Assembly (NCBI GenBank): GCA_964601895.1
Contig: CAZROT010000005.1
Coordinates: forward strand, 186,001-250,000
Source: CAZROT01 sp964601895
GTDB lineage: Bacteria; Pseudomonadota; Gammaproteobacteria; Enterobacterales; Enterobacteriaceae
Direction: 5' to 3'
DNA length: 64,000 bases
Part shown: in pieces, positions 1-9,212 of the stretch
Layout of the letters: the number at the start of each line of letters is the position of its first letter
Numbering within the stretch: position 1 is the first letter of the stretch
Translations under genes and position numbers: made by a program
Notes under the pieces: generated by a model
What the model saw: only the letters and a program-made list of their open reading frames with translations
The model's database searches: none
What the model was told of the DNA's origin: nothing

Positions 1-188
1 CCCGTAAGGTATTCATTCTGGTATTGCTTCTGATCACTCAGCTGATAACAGCCGGCGCCCGCATGGGTATCCAGATACAGAAACGCTTTTTCTTTTTCTT
101 TTAAAGACTCAATGATAAGGCTCTGAACAACATGCTTCAGCACATCCGCATGATTGCCGGCATGAAAATAGTGGCGGTAACTCAACAT
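1..188 (-). CDS. rlmJ: 23S rRNA m6A2030 methyltransferase RlmJ (N-terminal part, cut by window edge)
   Basis: The reverse strand from the ATG at 188 reads MLSYRHYFHAGNHADVLKHV and continues to the window edge. This is the very conserved N-terminus of RlmJ (YhiR), the SAM-dependent enzyme that methylates A2030 of 23S rRNA. The stretch AFLYLDTHAGAG further on is the start of its SAM-binding region. About 62 residues are visible, so the catalytic motif lies outside the window. It is divergent from prlC, the same arrangement as in E. coli (rlmJ, prlC, rsmJ). The gene is too short here to appear as a complete reading frame. Confidence 0.93.
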   Translation of the reverse strand, partial: MLSYRHYFHAGNHADVLKHVVQSLIIESLKEKEKAFLYLDTHAGAGCYQLSDQKQYQNEYLT

Positions 189-748
189 GATATTCTGGCG
201 TTTTTCCTTAAACAGTAATAGTTATTCAGGGTCAGTCAGGCCAGTGCCATTGTTTCTGCATATTTTTCAAAGGCATATCATTGCGCCAGAACGACAGGAT
301 ACAGCGCAGCAGGCCAGACAGGATGAAACAGGTACATTCAGGAACCAGATTATGGTGCCATTGCCCGAGAATTGTAACCCAAATTCAATGCCAGTTTTTA
401 AAAAGTAACTCTATAAAATCAGACAGACCAAATTCAATGCGCTCTAAATAAGATACAACAAGGATTTTATTTTCATTATCATATTCCTGCATTTGGTATG
501 TTACTGCTGCACTGCGCTTAGTGTGTCATTAATCATAATTAGCGTTTATTTTAATCATATTTAAGACCAGGTTACCAGAATATCCATAATTCGCTATATT
601 ATTCCCACCAGCCTGCGATTAACGATGATAAAATCTGTCTCCAGGAACCCACCTGACAGGACATAAACGACCCGACATCTCTGGCAGACACTGTGCCAGT
701 AGGTCTTAACTGTGTGCCAAAACCAAAACGATAATCAGGATTATTGCA
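189..748. other. Divergent rlmJ/prlC intergenic region, no gene recognised
   Basis: This 560-base gap separates rlmJ and prlC. It is AT-rich towards the middle. The only open frame on the plus strand (187-408) has no homology I recognise and no convincing ribosome binding site. The gap must carry the promoters of both divergent genes, but I could not assign -35/-10 boxes with confidence. Confidence 0.5.
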
Positions 749-2788
749 ATGACCAATCCACTGTTAAGTGAATTCTCTTTACCTCCTTTCTCATCCATTC
801 GTCCTGCAGACATTGTCCCTGCCGTCACTGCGTTACTGGAAAAATGTCGTCAGTCAGTAGAGGAAATTGTCGCTCAATCTGCGCCCTTTAGGTGGGAAAC
901 GCTGTGCCAGCCACTGGCCGAATCCGACAATCACCTGGCGCGGGTCTGGTCGACGGTCACGCATCTGAACGCAGTAAACAACAGCCCTGAGCTCAGAGCG
1001 GCTTATGAGCAGTGCCTCCCCCTGTTATCCGAATACAGCACCTGGGTTGGGCAGCATGCAGCTTTGTATCAGGCATATCTTAGTCTGAAAAACAGTGGTG
1101 CATTTGCTGCCCTGGATACGCCGCAACGCACATCAGTGGAAAATGCGCTGCGTGATTTCAGGCTGTCTGGCATCGCACTTGCCCATGAACAGCAAAAACG
1201 CTATGGCGTCATCGCCGCACGCCTGTCTGAGCTGGCATCCACTTACAGCAATAATGTACTGGACAGTACCATGGGATGGAGCAAACTGGTTGAAGATGTC
1301 GACCAGTTACGCGGCCTGCCAGAAAGTGTGCTGGATGCTGCACGGGAAAGAGCAAAAAACAGGAAACTGGATGGCTGGCTGTTAACGCTGGATATGCCTG
1401 CTTACCTGCCTGTTATCACATGGGCAGATGATGCTGCATTACGTCAGGAAATCTGGCGCGCATTTGCCACTCTGGCTTCTGACGAGGGTCCGCATGCTGG
1501 CCGCTGGGATAACAGTGATATCATGGAAGAAATTCTCGCCCTGCGCCACGAGCTGGCACAGCTACTGGACTTTGCCAGTTATGCCGATCATTCCCTGATA
1601 ACTAAAATGGCTGAACATCCACAACAGGTGCTGGATTTTCTTTATGATCTGGCCAGGCGTGCGCACCCGCAGGCTGAACAGGAGCTCGCGCAGTTGCGTG
1701 CATTCGCCAGGGAATATCATCATGTCGATGAACTGAATGTCTGGGATATTCCCTATTATGCTGAAAAACAGAAACAACATCTGTTTTCTATCAACGATGA
1801 GCAGTTACGGCCATATTTTCCTGAGCAGCGCGTTCTCGACGGCCTGTTTGAAGTCGTCAGGCGCATTTATGGTATCACTGCCCGGGAACGCAGCGATGTC
1901 GACAGCTGGCATGAAGATGTACGTTTTTTTGATCTGTTTGATGAGAATGACGTATTACGCGGGAGTTTTTATCTGGATTTGTACGCACGTGAAAACAAAC
2001 GTGCCGGTGCGTGGATGGGAGATTGCATGCAGAGCCTGCGCATCAATGGCAGGTTACAGAAACCTGTTGCTTACCTTGTCTGTAACTTCAACAGACCTGC
2101 AGGCGATAAACCTGCCCTGTTTACCCATAAAGAAGTTACCACGCTGTTTCATGAATTTGGTCATGGCCTGCATCATATGCTGACCCGGATAGAAACCGCC
2201 GGTGTTGCCGGAATCAGTGGCGTACCCTGGGATGCCGTAGAACTCCCCAGCCAGTTTATGGAAAACTGGTGCTGGGAGCCGCAAGCACTGGCATTGATTT
2301 CCGGTCATTATCAGACGCATGAGCCCTTACCCCAACATCTGCTGAATAACCTGCTGCAGGCGAAAAATTATCAGGCAGCGCTGTTCATCCTGCGCCAGCT
2401 GGAATTTGGTTTATTCGATTTTCGTCTGCACTCTGCATACAACCCCGTTCAGGGCGCGCAAATCTTACCTACCCTGCATGAAATTAAAAAACAGGTAGCG
2501 GTCATATCCACTCCCTCATGGGCTCGGTCTCCGCATTCATTCAGCCATATTTTTGCTGGTGGTTATGCTGCCGGCTATTACAGCTATTTATGGGCAGACG
2601 TACTGGCAGCCGATGCATTTTCCCGCTTTGAAGAAGAAGGAATTTTCAATCCTGATACCGGCAGGGATTTTCTGGAAAATATTCTGTCACGCGGGGGCGC
2701 TGAAGAGCCCATGGTATTATTCAAACGCTTCCGGGGACGCGAGCCCCGCCCTGATGCCATGTTGCGCGATTACGGCATTACCGGGTAA
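749..2788 (+). CDS. prlC: Oligopeptidase A (M3 family zinc metallopeptidase)
   Basis: A 679-residue cytoplasmic peptidase, essentially the length of E. coli PrlC/OpdA (680). It degrades short peptides, including cleaved signal peptides. The M3 zinc site is clear: FHEFGHGLHH at about residues 467-476 supplies the HExxH histidines and glutamate, and the downstream Glu ligand lies in the ELPSQFMENW segment. There is no signal peptide, as expected. The ATG follows an AT-rich leader with a weak AGGA box (tcaggattattgcaATG). rsmJ begins 5 bases after its stop, so the two are probably cotranscribed. The E. coli gene is a heat-shock gene; I did not find a clear sigma-32 promoter here. Confidence 0.96.
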   Translation: MTNPLLSEFSLPPFSSIRPADIVPAVTALLEKCRQSVEEIVAQSAPFRWETLCQPLAESDNHLARVWSTVTHLNAVNNSPELRAAYEQCLPLLSEYSTWVGQHAALYQAYLSLKNSGAFAALDTPQRTSVENALRDFRLSGIALAHEQQKRYGVIAARLSELASTYSNNVLDSTMGWSKLVEDVDQLRGLPESVLDAARERAKNRKLDGWLLTLDMPAYLPVITWADDAALRQEIWRAFATLASDEGPHAGRWDNSDIMEEILALRHELAQLLDFASYADHSLITKMAEHPQQVLDFLYDLARRAHPQAEQELAQLRAFAREYHHVDELNVWDIPYYAEKQKQHLFSINDEQLRPYFPEQRVLDGLFEVVRRIYGITARERSDVDSWHEDVRFFDLFDENDVLRGSFYLDLYARENKRAGAWMGDCMQSLRINGRLQKPVAYLVCNFNRPAGDKPALFTHKEVTTLFHEFGHGLHHMLTRIETAGVAGISGVPWDAVELPSQFMENWCWEPQALALISGHYQTHEPLPQHLLNNLLQAKNYQAALFILRQLEFGLFDFRLHSAYNPVQGAQILPTLHEIKKQVAVISTPSWARSPHSFSHIFAGGYAAGYYSYLWADVLAADAFSRFEEEGIFNPDTGRDFLENILSRGGAEEPMVLFKRFRGREPRPDAMLRDYGITG

Positions 2789-2793
2789 GTCGT

Positions 2794-3582
2794 ATGAATG
2801 TCTGTTTATTCCCTGAAGCCGGTGTGGATCCTGATACATTATCTTCACTGGCAGAGCGCTGGGGTATTGTCTCTGACGAAACGGCACCCCTGGTTCTGGT
2901 GATGACACCAGCAAGGCTGGAGCTGCGCAAAAGAGATGAACCCAGACTGAGTGGAATTTATGTTGACTTTGTCGACGGTGCCATGGCCTGGCGGCGGCGT
3001 TTTGCCAGCAGGCGCAATGAAGCTATCGCCCGTGCCGTGAATATAAAACCGGGATATCGTCCTGATGTAGTTGATGCCACGGCCGGGCTGGGACGGGACG
3101 CATTTATACTGGCCACGCTGGGTTGTCATGTGCGTATGCTGGAACGTAACCCGGTCGTTGCTGCCCTGTTGCATGATGGCCTTGTGCGTGGCTGGCAGGA
3201 TAGTGAAATCGGGCCGTGGTTACGGGAACGAATGACATTACTACATGCCTGCAGCCTGAGTGCACTGAACGGACTGCATCCAGCGCCTGAGGTCGTCTTT
3301 CTGGACCCGATGTATCCGGCACGCAAAAAAAGCGCATGTGTCAAAAAAGAGATGCGCCTGCTTCAGTCACTGGCTGGCGCAGATATGGATGCTGATGGCC
3401 TGCTTGCACAGGCCTGCGCTCTAGCCACCCGACGAGTGGTCGTCAAACGTCCCTGCTACGCAGAGCCACTGGCAGGTGTTGTTCCCGAGGCAACTATTAA
3501 CATGCAGCACCATCGCTTCGACCTGTATTTGCGCAGGCAAGACCAAAACCGTGCCACTCGAAGAAGCGATAAAACGCCTTGA
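2794..3582 (+). CDS. rsmJ: 16S rRNA m2G1516 methyltransferase RsmJ with an altered C-terminal tail
   Basis: A 262-residue SAM-dependent methyltransferase matching RsmJ (YhiQ), which methylates G1516 of 16S rRNA. Visible signatures are the family block LRKRDEPRLSGIYVDFV, the SAM-binding motif DATAGLGRDAF, MLERNPVVAALL, and the catalytic-type VFLDPMYP. E. coli RsmJ is 250 residues and ends shortly after a GHRFDIY motif. Here the equivalent HHRFDLYL is followed by about 16 extra basic residues (RRQDQNRATRRSDKTP) read out of frame through the remains of a relB-type antitoxin gene. The catalytic core is complete, so the enzyme is probably functional despite the replaced tail. Confidence 0.93.
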   Translation: MNVCLFPEAGVDPDTLSSLAERWGIVSDETAPLVLVMTPARLELRKRDEPRLSGIYVDFVDGAMAWRRRFASRRNEAIARAVNIKPGYRPDVVDATAGLGRDAFILATLGCHVRMLERNPVVAALLHDGLVRGWQDSEIGPWLRERMTLLHACSLSALNGLHPAPEVVFLDPMYPARKKSACVKKEMRLLQSLAGADMDADGLLAQACALATRRVVVKRPCYAEPLAGVVPEATINMQHHRFDLYLRRQDQNRATRRSDKTP

Positions 3583-3595
3583 CATGGAAGATTAA
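3536..3595 (+). pseudogene. C-terminal remnant of a relB/addiction-module antitoxin
   Basis: In the frame +1 relative to rsmJ, this stretch reads GKTKTVPLEEAIKRLDMED and then a TAA stop. That is a typical antitoxin C-terminus (a VPLEEA-type ending) directly overlapping the start of a RelE toxin frame. Everything upstream of it has been replaced by the 3' part of rsmJ, so only the last 19 codons survive. The joint is the point where rsmJ acquired its foreign tail. Identification rests on the overlap with the relE relic and on the family-like ending. Confidence 0.65.
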
Positions 3596-3850
3596 ACTTG
3601 ATCCAGCGGCGGTACGCGAACTGAGAAAGTTAGATCAACAAACCTCTCGTCGTATCCTCTCCTTTCTGCATAGACGTGTATCTCAACTCGACGATCCGCG
3701 CAGCATCGGCGAAGCTCTCAAAGGCTCCAGTCCAGGAGACTTCTGGAAATACCGCGTTGGGGACTATCAATCATTGCCAACATCGAGGACGGCGCTTTGC
3801 GCATCCTTGTTGTACGCATTGGTAATCGCAGAGATATATACCGAAAATGA
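3579..3850 (+). pseudogene. RelE-family toxin, frameshifted
   Basis: The first 63 codons (TTG start, MTWKIKLDPAAVRELRKLD) match the RelE/ParE toxin family, with the conserved block GDFWKYRVGDY. Immediately after this block the reading frame breaks. Deleting one base of phase at about 3770 restores IIANIEDGALRILVVRIG then NRRDIYRK and stop at 3850, which is the normal end of a RelE toxin. The unbroken frame runs on to 3857 with unrelated residues. So this is a single-base frameshift of an otherwise well-preserved toxin, implying recent inactivation. The antitoxin is reduced to its last codons, consistent with a toxin that had to die first. Confidence 0.82.
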
Positions 3851-3984
3851 ACAATGACAATATTGTGAAAAATGTCGTGAATAAAAATATAATATCGCAG
3901 AAATCTGCAGTAAAGCGGTACAAGCCACGATTGGTTGCATCGATACACTATTAATTGTTTTACTAACATCTCTCAGGCCATGAC

Positions 3985-4386
3985 ATGATATCAACTGACG
4001 CCCTCTGTCCCTGTGGTAGCAACGTGCGTTACACAGACTGCTGTGGGCTTTATCACAACGGCGTGGCAGCGCCCAATGCAGGCATATTAATGCCTTCACG
4101 CTACAGCGCTTATGTTTTTAAACTCACTGACTATCTGCTCAGGACATGGCATCCTTCTTCGCGGCCTGACTCACTGTATTTTAATCAAAAAGAAGACTAT
4201 CAGTGGCTGGGCCTGGAGATAAAGCACTACCAGGTCATTGATGACCAGCACGCAACAGTTGAATTTATTGCACGCTACCAACTCAATGGTGTAAGGCACC
4301 ATATTCACGAAATCAGTCGTTTTCTGTTAGAAGAGGGATGCTGGTATTACGTGGATGGGAAGTTTGCGGTGCTACAGGATAAATAA
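3985..4386 (+). CDS. YchJ-family (UPF0225) protein with N-terminal SEC-C zinc motif
   Basis: 133 residues with an N-terminal SEC-C-like zinc motif (CPCGSNVRYTDCC) followed by the YchJ fold block (MPSRYSAYV, then TWHPSSRP, then RFLLEEGCWYYVDGK). E. coli YchJ is 152 residues and carries a second SEC-C motif at its C-terminus; that second motif is absent here. The biochemical role of the family is not established; metal or SecA/ribosome-related interactions are suggested only by the SEC-C motif. It starts 134 bases after the dead relE gene. No clear terminator or promoter was seen. The gene may be a second, shorter paralogue rather than the YchJ orthologue. Confidence 0.8.
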   Translation: MISTDALCPCGSNVRYTDCCGLYHNGVAAPNAGILMPSRYSAYVFKLTDYLLRTWHPSSRPDSLYFNQKEDYQWLGLEIKHYQVIDDQHATVEFIARYQLNGVRHHIHEISRFLLEEGCWYYVDGKFAVLQDK

Positions 4387-4767
4387 AATTATTATTAGCG
4401 CATAACAACCGGCCTGGTGAAAAGCGCCCCGGTAGTCCGATAGCATTTTCTGCGTTATTTTATTACACGTATTCAAATTTCAGGCAGGTAAAGCTGCAAC
4501 AACGAAGGAAGAAAAAAGCAGAGCCTGCCGATAACAATTAAAAATAAACACTGTCTGTTAACATGAAAATGAATCGGCAAACGCCTGCATTATCCTGCAA
4601 AAAATTTTAAAACTCATTCAGGTTTAGGGTTAATTCACCAGTACATTTAACTATTATTAAAGTGAACTCTTTTCCCTGGTTTTTAGTCTTTGTTTGATAA
4701 AAACTAAAGGAATAGTAATCAACTGTCAGACCGGAATATAACCACAATAGTATTGTCCAGATATACG
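4387..4767. other. AT-rich intergenic region with no recognised gene
   Basis: This 381-base gap lies between two convergent genes. I see no conserved open frame. A GC-rich block at about 4410-4435 (ggcctggtgaaaagcgccccgg) could fold weakly, but has no following T run, so I do not call a terminator. Confidence 0.5.
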
Positions 4768-5070
4768 CTATTTCTTATACAGATCAGCAGCAATGATATT
4801 TCCGTTATCATCTTTTTTTACCACAAAATAATCAGCGCCTTTTTTACGTGCTTTTTCAGCCAAATCTGCATGTACTTTTTCTGCAGGAATACCAGGAGTA
4901 ACACCAACCCGAGAATCCTGGATAATATTGTTGGCATTTTTAAGTACTTCTGCTTCCTGCTGAGTAATTTCTGTTGCGGGTGGCTTTGTTGCTGACGCGT
5001 CTTCAGCAGGTGAGCAACCTGTAATACTGATAATAAATAATGCTGTCAGCACGTTTAACGATTTCATCAT
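4768..5070 (-). CDS. Small predicted lipoprotein, DUF1471-like C-terminus
   Basis: 100 residues beginning with a signal peptide and lipobox (TALFIISITGC), so it is probably lipidated at Cys20 and exported to the periplasm or outer membrane. The mature part has a Pro/Thr-rich linker and ends in the pattern LAEKARKKGADYFVV then IAADLYKK. That resembles the YdgH/BhsA/McbA (DUF1471) family, whose members end in a 'KGADYYVI...AEVYK' motif. E. coli has the entericidin genes ecnAB in the equivalent position downstream of efp; this protein is not an entericidin. Function is unknown. It is convergent with the ychJ-like gene and downstream of efp on the same strand, 162 bases away. Confidence 0.75.
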   Translation of the reverse strand: MMKSLNVLTALFIISITGCSPAEDASATKPPATEITQQEAEVLKNANNIIQDSRVGVTPGIPAEKVHADLAEKARKKGADYFVVKKDDNGNIIAADLYKK

Positions 5071-5232
5071 AAACCTTCCATCATTTTTTTAGTAATGTTA
5101 ATAAGTTTATTATAAATGAAAAATTTAAATAAAAAAATATAGAATCATTATCTAATGATAAACAATTTCTTAATATCTCATATAAATCGATAATCAGGCT
5201 GCAGATGAATCATTATGCTCTCTGTTTTTAGC

Positions 5233-5799
5233 TTATTTCACACGCGAAACATAGGCGCCAGAACGCGTATCCACTTTGATAACTTCTCCTGTCTGTACAA
5301 ATAACGGCACCTTAACTACTGCTCCCGTGCTTAGTGTAGCGGGCTTACCTCCTGTGCCTGCAGTATCACCTTTCAGTCCGGGATCGGTATCAGTAATTTC
5401 AAGATCAACAAAATTAGGGGGAGTCACTGCAATGGGTTGCCCATTCCACAAAGTGACAATACATTCTGCCTGTTCCACCAGCCATTTCGCATTTTCGCCT
5501 GTTGCCTTGATATCAGCAGCCAGTTGCTCGAATGTCTCATTATTCATGAAGTGCCAGAATTCACCATCGTTATAAAGGTAAGTCAGATTCATATCCATCA
5601 CATCGGCAGGATCAAAAGAATCCGTGGATTTGAAGGTTTTTTCCAGTAACTTACCAGAAATAAGCTTACGAATGCGGGTGCGGACGAATGCCTGTCCTTT
5701 ACCTGGCTTAACGAATTCACTTTCAATAATAGAGCAGGGTTCACCGTCTAACATAATTTTAAGACCTTGACGCAAGTCGTTGCTACTATAGGATGCCAT
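5233..5799 (-). CDS. efp: Translation elongation factor P
   Basis: 188 residues, the exact length of E. coli EF-P, with the three beta-barrel (KOW, central OB, C-terminal OB) layout. The modification loop EFVKPGKGQAFVR places the acceptor lysine at residue 34, the site that EpmA and EpmB modify with beta-lysine. EF-P relieves ribosome stalling at polyproline stretches. It is divergent from epmB, whose start is only 34 bases away, so the factor and one of its modifying enzymes share a promoter region as in E. coli. The C-terminal GAYVSRVK is typical of the family. Confidence 0.97.
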   Translation of the reverse strand: MASYSSNDLRQGLKIMLDGEPCSIIESEFVKPGKGQAFVRTRIRKLISGKLLEKTFKSTDSFDPADVMDMNLTYLYNDGEFWHFMNNETFEQLAADIKATGENAKWLVEQAECIVTLWNGQPIAVTPPNFVDLEITDTDPGLKGDTAGTGGKPATLSTGAVVKVPLFVQTGEVIKVDTRSGAYVSRVK

Positions 5800-5833
5800 A
5801 TTGACTCTCTTAACATGCTAATCTGACGCAAAA

Positions 5834-6868
5834 ATGACAAATAGTGTAACTCAAAATACAGCACAAAACACACCACACGGAAAAGATTGGTTACAGCAAC
5901 TTGGCGATGTCATCACTGATCCTATTGAATTACTCCATCTTCTCAAACTCGATAATCATCCAATTTTATTACAGGGCCAGAATGCCCGTCATCTGTTTCC
6001 ACTACGCGTGCCCCGCGCTTTTGTCGCCCGCATGCAGCCAGCAGATGCAACTGATCCTTTACTGTTACAGGTACTAACCTCGCGGGAAGAATTTATTACC
6101 ACACCGGGTTTTATCACTGACCCGCTTGATGAACAGGATAATGCTATTGCTGGCCTGTTACATAAATACCATAATCGTGTACTGCTACTCATTAAAGGTG
6201 GCTGTGCCGTCAATTGCCGCTATTGCTTTCGCCGCCATTTTCCTTATCAGAAAAATAAAGGAAACAAGACCAACTGGACGCTTGCACTGGATTACATCCG
6301 TAGCCACGCTGAACTGAACGAAGTTATTTTTTCTGGCGGCGATCCCTTGATGGCAAAAGATAGTGAACTGGACTGGCTAATAAGCAAACTGGAAGGTATT
6401 CCTCATATCAAACGCTTACGTATCCATACACGCCTGCCGGTTGTTATACCTGAGCGCATTACTCCCGAACTTTGCCACAGACTGGGACGTTCATCCCTTA
6501 AAACCATCATGGTGACGCACATTAATCATGCAAACGAAATCGATCCAGCATTTTGTGCCAGCATGGCAAAACTGCGAGAGGCGCATGTTACTCTGTTAAA
6601 TCAAAGTGTTTTACTGCGTGGTATTAATGATAATGAAGACGTTCTGGTTGCACTGAGCAATACGCTGTTTGATGCAGGTATTCTGCCTTACTATCTTCAT
6701 GTGCTTGACAGAGTACAGGGGGCTGCGCATTTTCTGGTAGATGATGATACTGCCAGAAAATTGATGGTAAGTTTGCTTAAACGCGTGTCAGGTTACCTGG
6801 TGCCACGACTCATCAGAGAAACTGGAGGAAAACCCAGCAAGATCCCGCTGGATCTCAGGATGGCATAA
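5834..6868 (+). CDS. epmB: EF-P (R)-beta-lysine-forming 2,3-aminomutase EpmB
   Basis: 344 residues, a radical-SAM/PLP lysine 2,3-aminomutase (YjeK). The [4Fe-4S]-binding motif CAVNCRYC (Cys-x3-Cys-x2-Cys) sits at about residues 122-129, followed by FRRHFPY and the GGDPLM block typical of the family. EpmB isomerises (S)-alpha-lysine to (R)-beta-lysine, which EpmA ligates to Lys34 of EF-P. The pairing with efp across a 34-base divergent region supports the assignment. The plus-strand start ATG overlaps AT-rich DNA with no strong ribosome binding site. epmA is not in the window. Confidence 0.96.
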   Translation: MTNSVTQNTAQNTPHGKDWLQQLGDVITDPIELLHLLKLDNHPILLQGQNARHLFPLRVPRAFVARMQPADATDPLLLQVLTSREEFITTPGFITDPLDEQDNAIAGLLHKYHNRVLLLIKGGCAVNCRYCFRRHFPYQKNKGNKTNWTLALDYIRSHAELNEVIFSGGDPLMAKDSELDWLISKLEGIPHIKRLRIHTRLPVVIPERITPELCHRLGRSSLKTIMVTHINHANEIDPAFCASMAKLREAHVTLLNQSVLLRGINDNEDVLVALSNTLFDAGILPYYLHVLDRVQGAAHFLVDDDTARKLMVSLLKRVSGYLVPRLIRETGGKPSKIPLDLRMA

Positions 6869-6904
6869 CACTATTTTTCACTGTTACACAATGGTTATCG
6901 CGGA

Positions 6905-7273
6905 TTACGGACACTTATAAACATTACCTGAGATTTTAGTGTCCACTGGCAGGTCCTGATCCAGGAAAGGGAAAGTGGCATCTTTCAGGTCTTCAATTAC
7001 ATTGCCACCCATCTCTGCAGCTTTATTACGCAGATCAATTGCCGCACTCTCCATGGAGCGACTTTTATCATAATCAGCCGGAGACATCCAGTTAGTCTGC
7101 TGTCCCTCTATTTTTCCTAAAAAAAGACAGCGACTATCAAGTTTAGTCTCAATAAATTTAACCTCCTTCCCTGCATTAGTTAACAGATGATACCGGGTAT
7201 ACAGGTGATCACTGATATTGCAGCCTGCCAGTAACACGACCATTGATAAACACATTGATAATTTGCTATGCAT
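6905..7273 (-). CDS. yjeI: YjeI-like lipoprotein (DUF4156)
   Basis: 122 residues with a signal peptide and lipobox (MVVLLAGC), so the mature protein probably starts at Cys18. Signature features of the DUF4156/YjeI family are present: GQQTNWMSPAD, ESAAIDLRNKAAEMGGNVI and a terminal GNVYKC. E. coli YjeI (117 residues) lies in the same place, between groL and epmB. Function is unknown. It is downstream of groL on the same strand but separated by a strong terminator. Confidence 0.88.
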   Translation of the reverse strand: MHSKLSMCLSMVVLLAGCNISDHLYTRYHLLTNAGKEVKFIETKLDSRCLFLGKIEGQQTNWMSPADYDKSRSMESAAIDLRNKAAEMGGNVIEDLKDATFPFLDQDLPVDTKISGNVYKCP

Positions 7274-7419
7274 TTTCCACCCTGTTAATTATCTTATGGC
7301 ATAACACCACGACCACACAGAGAATGCTTTTTATGACTGATAAAGTATTCATAATAATAATGTTACTTTAAAATATATAACAAAATAACTAAAAAACGAA
7401 TGTATTACCCGGATCAAAT

Positions 7420-7455
7420 AAAAAAAATCGAGCGGATTACCCGCTCGATCTTATC
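7420..7455 (-). terminator. Rho-independent terminator of groSL
   Basis: On the minus strand the sequence reads atCGAGCGGgtaatCCGCTCGat followed by a run of Ts (plus-strand a-run at about 7420-7427). This is a perfect 7-bp G+C-rich stem with a 5-base loop, 3' of the groL stop at 7502. Confidence 0.88.
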
Positions 7456-7501
7456 TGTACTACTTATATGAAATTTACTTAGTGTGACAGGACACCAGGG
7501 A

Positions 7502-9157
7502 TTACATCATACCATCCATGCCGCCCATACCACCCATGCCGCCCATACCACCGGCACCCATCTCTGGCTTATCTTCTTTCGGCAGTTCAGCAATCATGCA
7601 TTCGGTAGTAATCATCAGGCCGGCAATAGATGCAGCGTACTGCAACGCAGAACGAGTCACTTTTGTCGGATCCAGGATACCCATCTTGATCATATCACCG
7701 TATTCTTCAGTCTGAGCGTTATAACCGTAGTTACCTTCACTCGCTGCTTTCACTTGATTAGCGATAACAGATGCTTCACCACCCGCATTCAGGACTATCT
7801 GGCGTAATGGCGCTTCCATAGCACGAATGGCAACACGAATACCGACATTCTGATCTTCATTATCACCTGTCAGGTAAGCAATTTTAGCGGCAGCACGGAT
7901 AAGCGCAACACCACCACCCGCAACCACACCTTCTTCCACTGCTGCACGAGTTGCATGCAACGCATCTTCAACACGCGCTTTTTTCTCTTTCATTTCAACT
8001 TCAGTTGCTGCACCCACTTTGATAACTGCAACGCCACCCGCCAGTTTAGCGACACGCTCCTGCAGTTTTTCTTTATCATAGTCAGATGATGCATCTTCTA
8101 TTTGTTTGCGAATCTGGTCCGCACGACCTTCAATTTTGACCTTATCACCAACGCCATCGATAATAGTCGTATTATCTTTATTGATAACAGCACGTTTTGC
8201 CTGGCCTAAATGCTCAAGTTTGACACCTTCCAGCTCCAGACCCAACTTATCAGAAACAACGTGGGCATCAGTCAGAATGGCGATGTCTTCCAGCATAGCT
8301 TCACGGCGATCACCAAAGCCTGGTGCTTTCACAGCAGCAACTTTGACAATACCGCGCATGGTATTGACCACCAGCGTTGCCAGAGCTTCACCTTCCACAT
8401 CTTCAGCGATAATAAGCAAAGGTCTGCCTGATTTTGCCACTGCTTCTAAAACAGGGATCATCTCGCGTACATTAGAAATCTTTTTTTCAACCAGCAAAAG
8501 CCAGGGATTTTCCAGCTCAACAGTGCCTGTTTCCGGCTTATTAATGAAGTAAGGAGAAAGGTAACCCCTGTCGAACTGCATACCCTGAACAACATTGAGT
8601 TTGTCTTCCAGACCAGAGCCGTCTTCAACGGTAATAACGCCTTCTTTACCCACTTTGTCCATTGCATCTGCAATAAGATTACCAACACTCGCATCAGAAT
8701 TTGCTGAAACAGTACCTACCTGAGCGATAAACTGTTGTTCTGTGCAAGGTATTGACAATTTTTTCAATTCTTCAACAGCATGAATAACCGCTTTATCAAT
8801 TCCCCGCTTCAGATCCATCGGATTCATGCCTGCAGCAACTGCTTTTAAACCTTCAGTAATGATGGACTGAGCAAGCACAGTCGCAGTAGTGGTACCATCA
8901 CCTGCTGCATCATTAGCTTTAGAGGCCACTTCTTTGACCATCTGCGCGCCCATGTTTTCGAACTTGTCTTTAAGCTCTATTTCACGTGCAACCGAAACAC
9001 CATCTTTGGTTATTGTCGGAGAACCAAAAGATTTCTCCAGAACAACATTGCGTCCCTTAGGACCCAGAGTTACTTTTACTGCATTAGCAAGAATGTCTAC
9101 ACCGTTACGCATTTTTACACGGGCTTCATTGCTGAATTTTAAGTCTTTAGCTGCCAT
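7502..9157 (-). CDS. groL: Chaperonin GroEL (60 kDa)
   Basis: 551 residues, close to the 548 of E. coli GroEL, starting MAAKDLKFSNEARVKM. The ATP-binding motif DGTTTATVLA and the Asp52/Asp398-type catalytic region (VVAGGGVALIRA) are visible, and the C-terminus has the flexible GGM repeats (GGMGGMGGMGG, ending DGMM). It forms the tetradecameric folding chamber with GroES. groS lies 55 bases upstream, giving the standard groESL operon. A terminator follows the stop. No sign of damage, as expected for an essential gene; in symbionts this operon is often highly expressed. Confidence 0.98.
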   Translation of the reverse strand: MAAKDLKFSNEARVKMRNGVDILANAVKVTLGPKGRNVVLEKSFGSPTITKDGVSVAREIELKDKFENMGAQMVKEVASKANDAAGDGTTTATVLAQSIITEGLKAVAAGMNPMDLKRGIDKAVIHAVEELKKLSIPCTEQQFIAQVGTVSANSDASVGNLIADAMDKVGKEGVITVEDGSGLEDKLNVVQGMQFDRGYLSPYFINKPETGTVELENPWLLLVEKKISNVREMIPVLEAVAKSGRPLLIIAEDVEGEALATLVVNTMRGIVKVAAVKAPGFGDRREAMLEDIAILTDAHVVSDKLGLELEGVKLEHLGQAKRAVINKDNTTIIDGVGDKVKIEGRADQIRKQIEDASSDYDKEKLQERVAKLAGGVAVIKVGAATEVEMKEKKARVEDALHATRAAVEEGVVAGGGVALIRAAAKIAYLTGDNEDQNVGIRVAIRAMEAPLRQIVLNAGGEASVIANQVKAASEGNYGYNAQTEEYGDMIKMGILDPTKVTRSALQYAASIAGLMITTECMIAELPKEDKPEMGAGGMGGMGGMGGMDGMM

Positions 9158-9212
9158 TGTTATATTTCCCTTAAGCTCATTCGTTTGATTCAGAAAATTT
9201 TAAAGAGGATTA

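Noticed and set aside
187..408. 73-residue plus-strand reading frame upstream of prlC
   Set aside because: No ribosome binding site, no recognisable family, and it begins within the rlmJ start on the opposite strand.
7484..7807. His/Thr-rich frame on the plus strand opposite groL
   Set aside because: It is the antisense of the groL GGM-repeat end; the composition is explained by that repeat.
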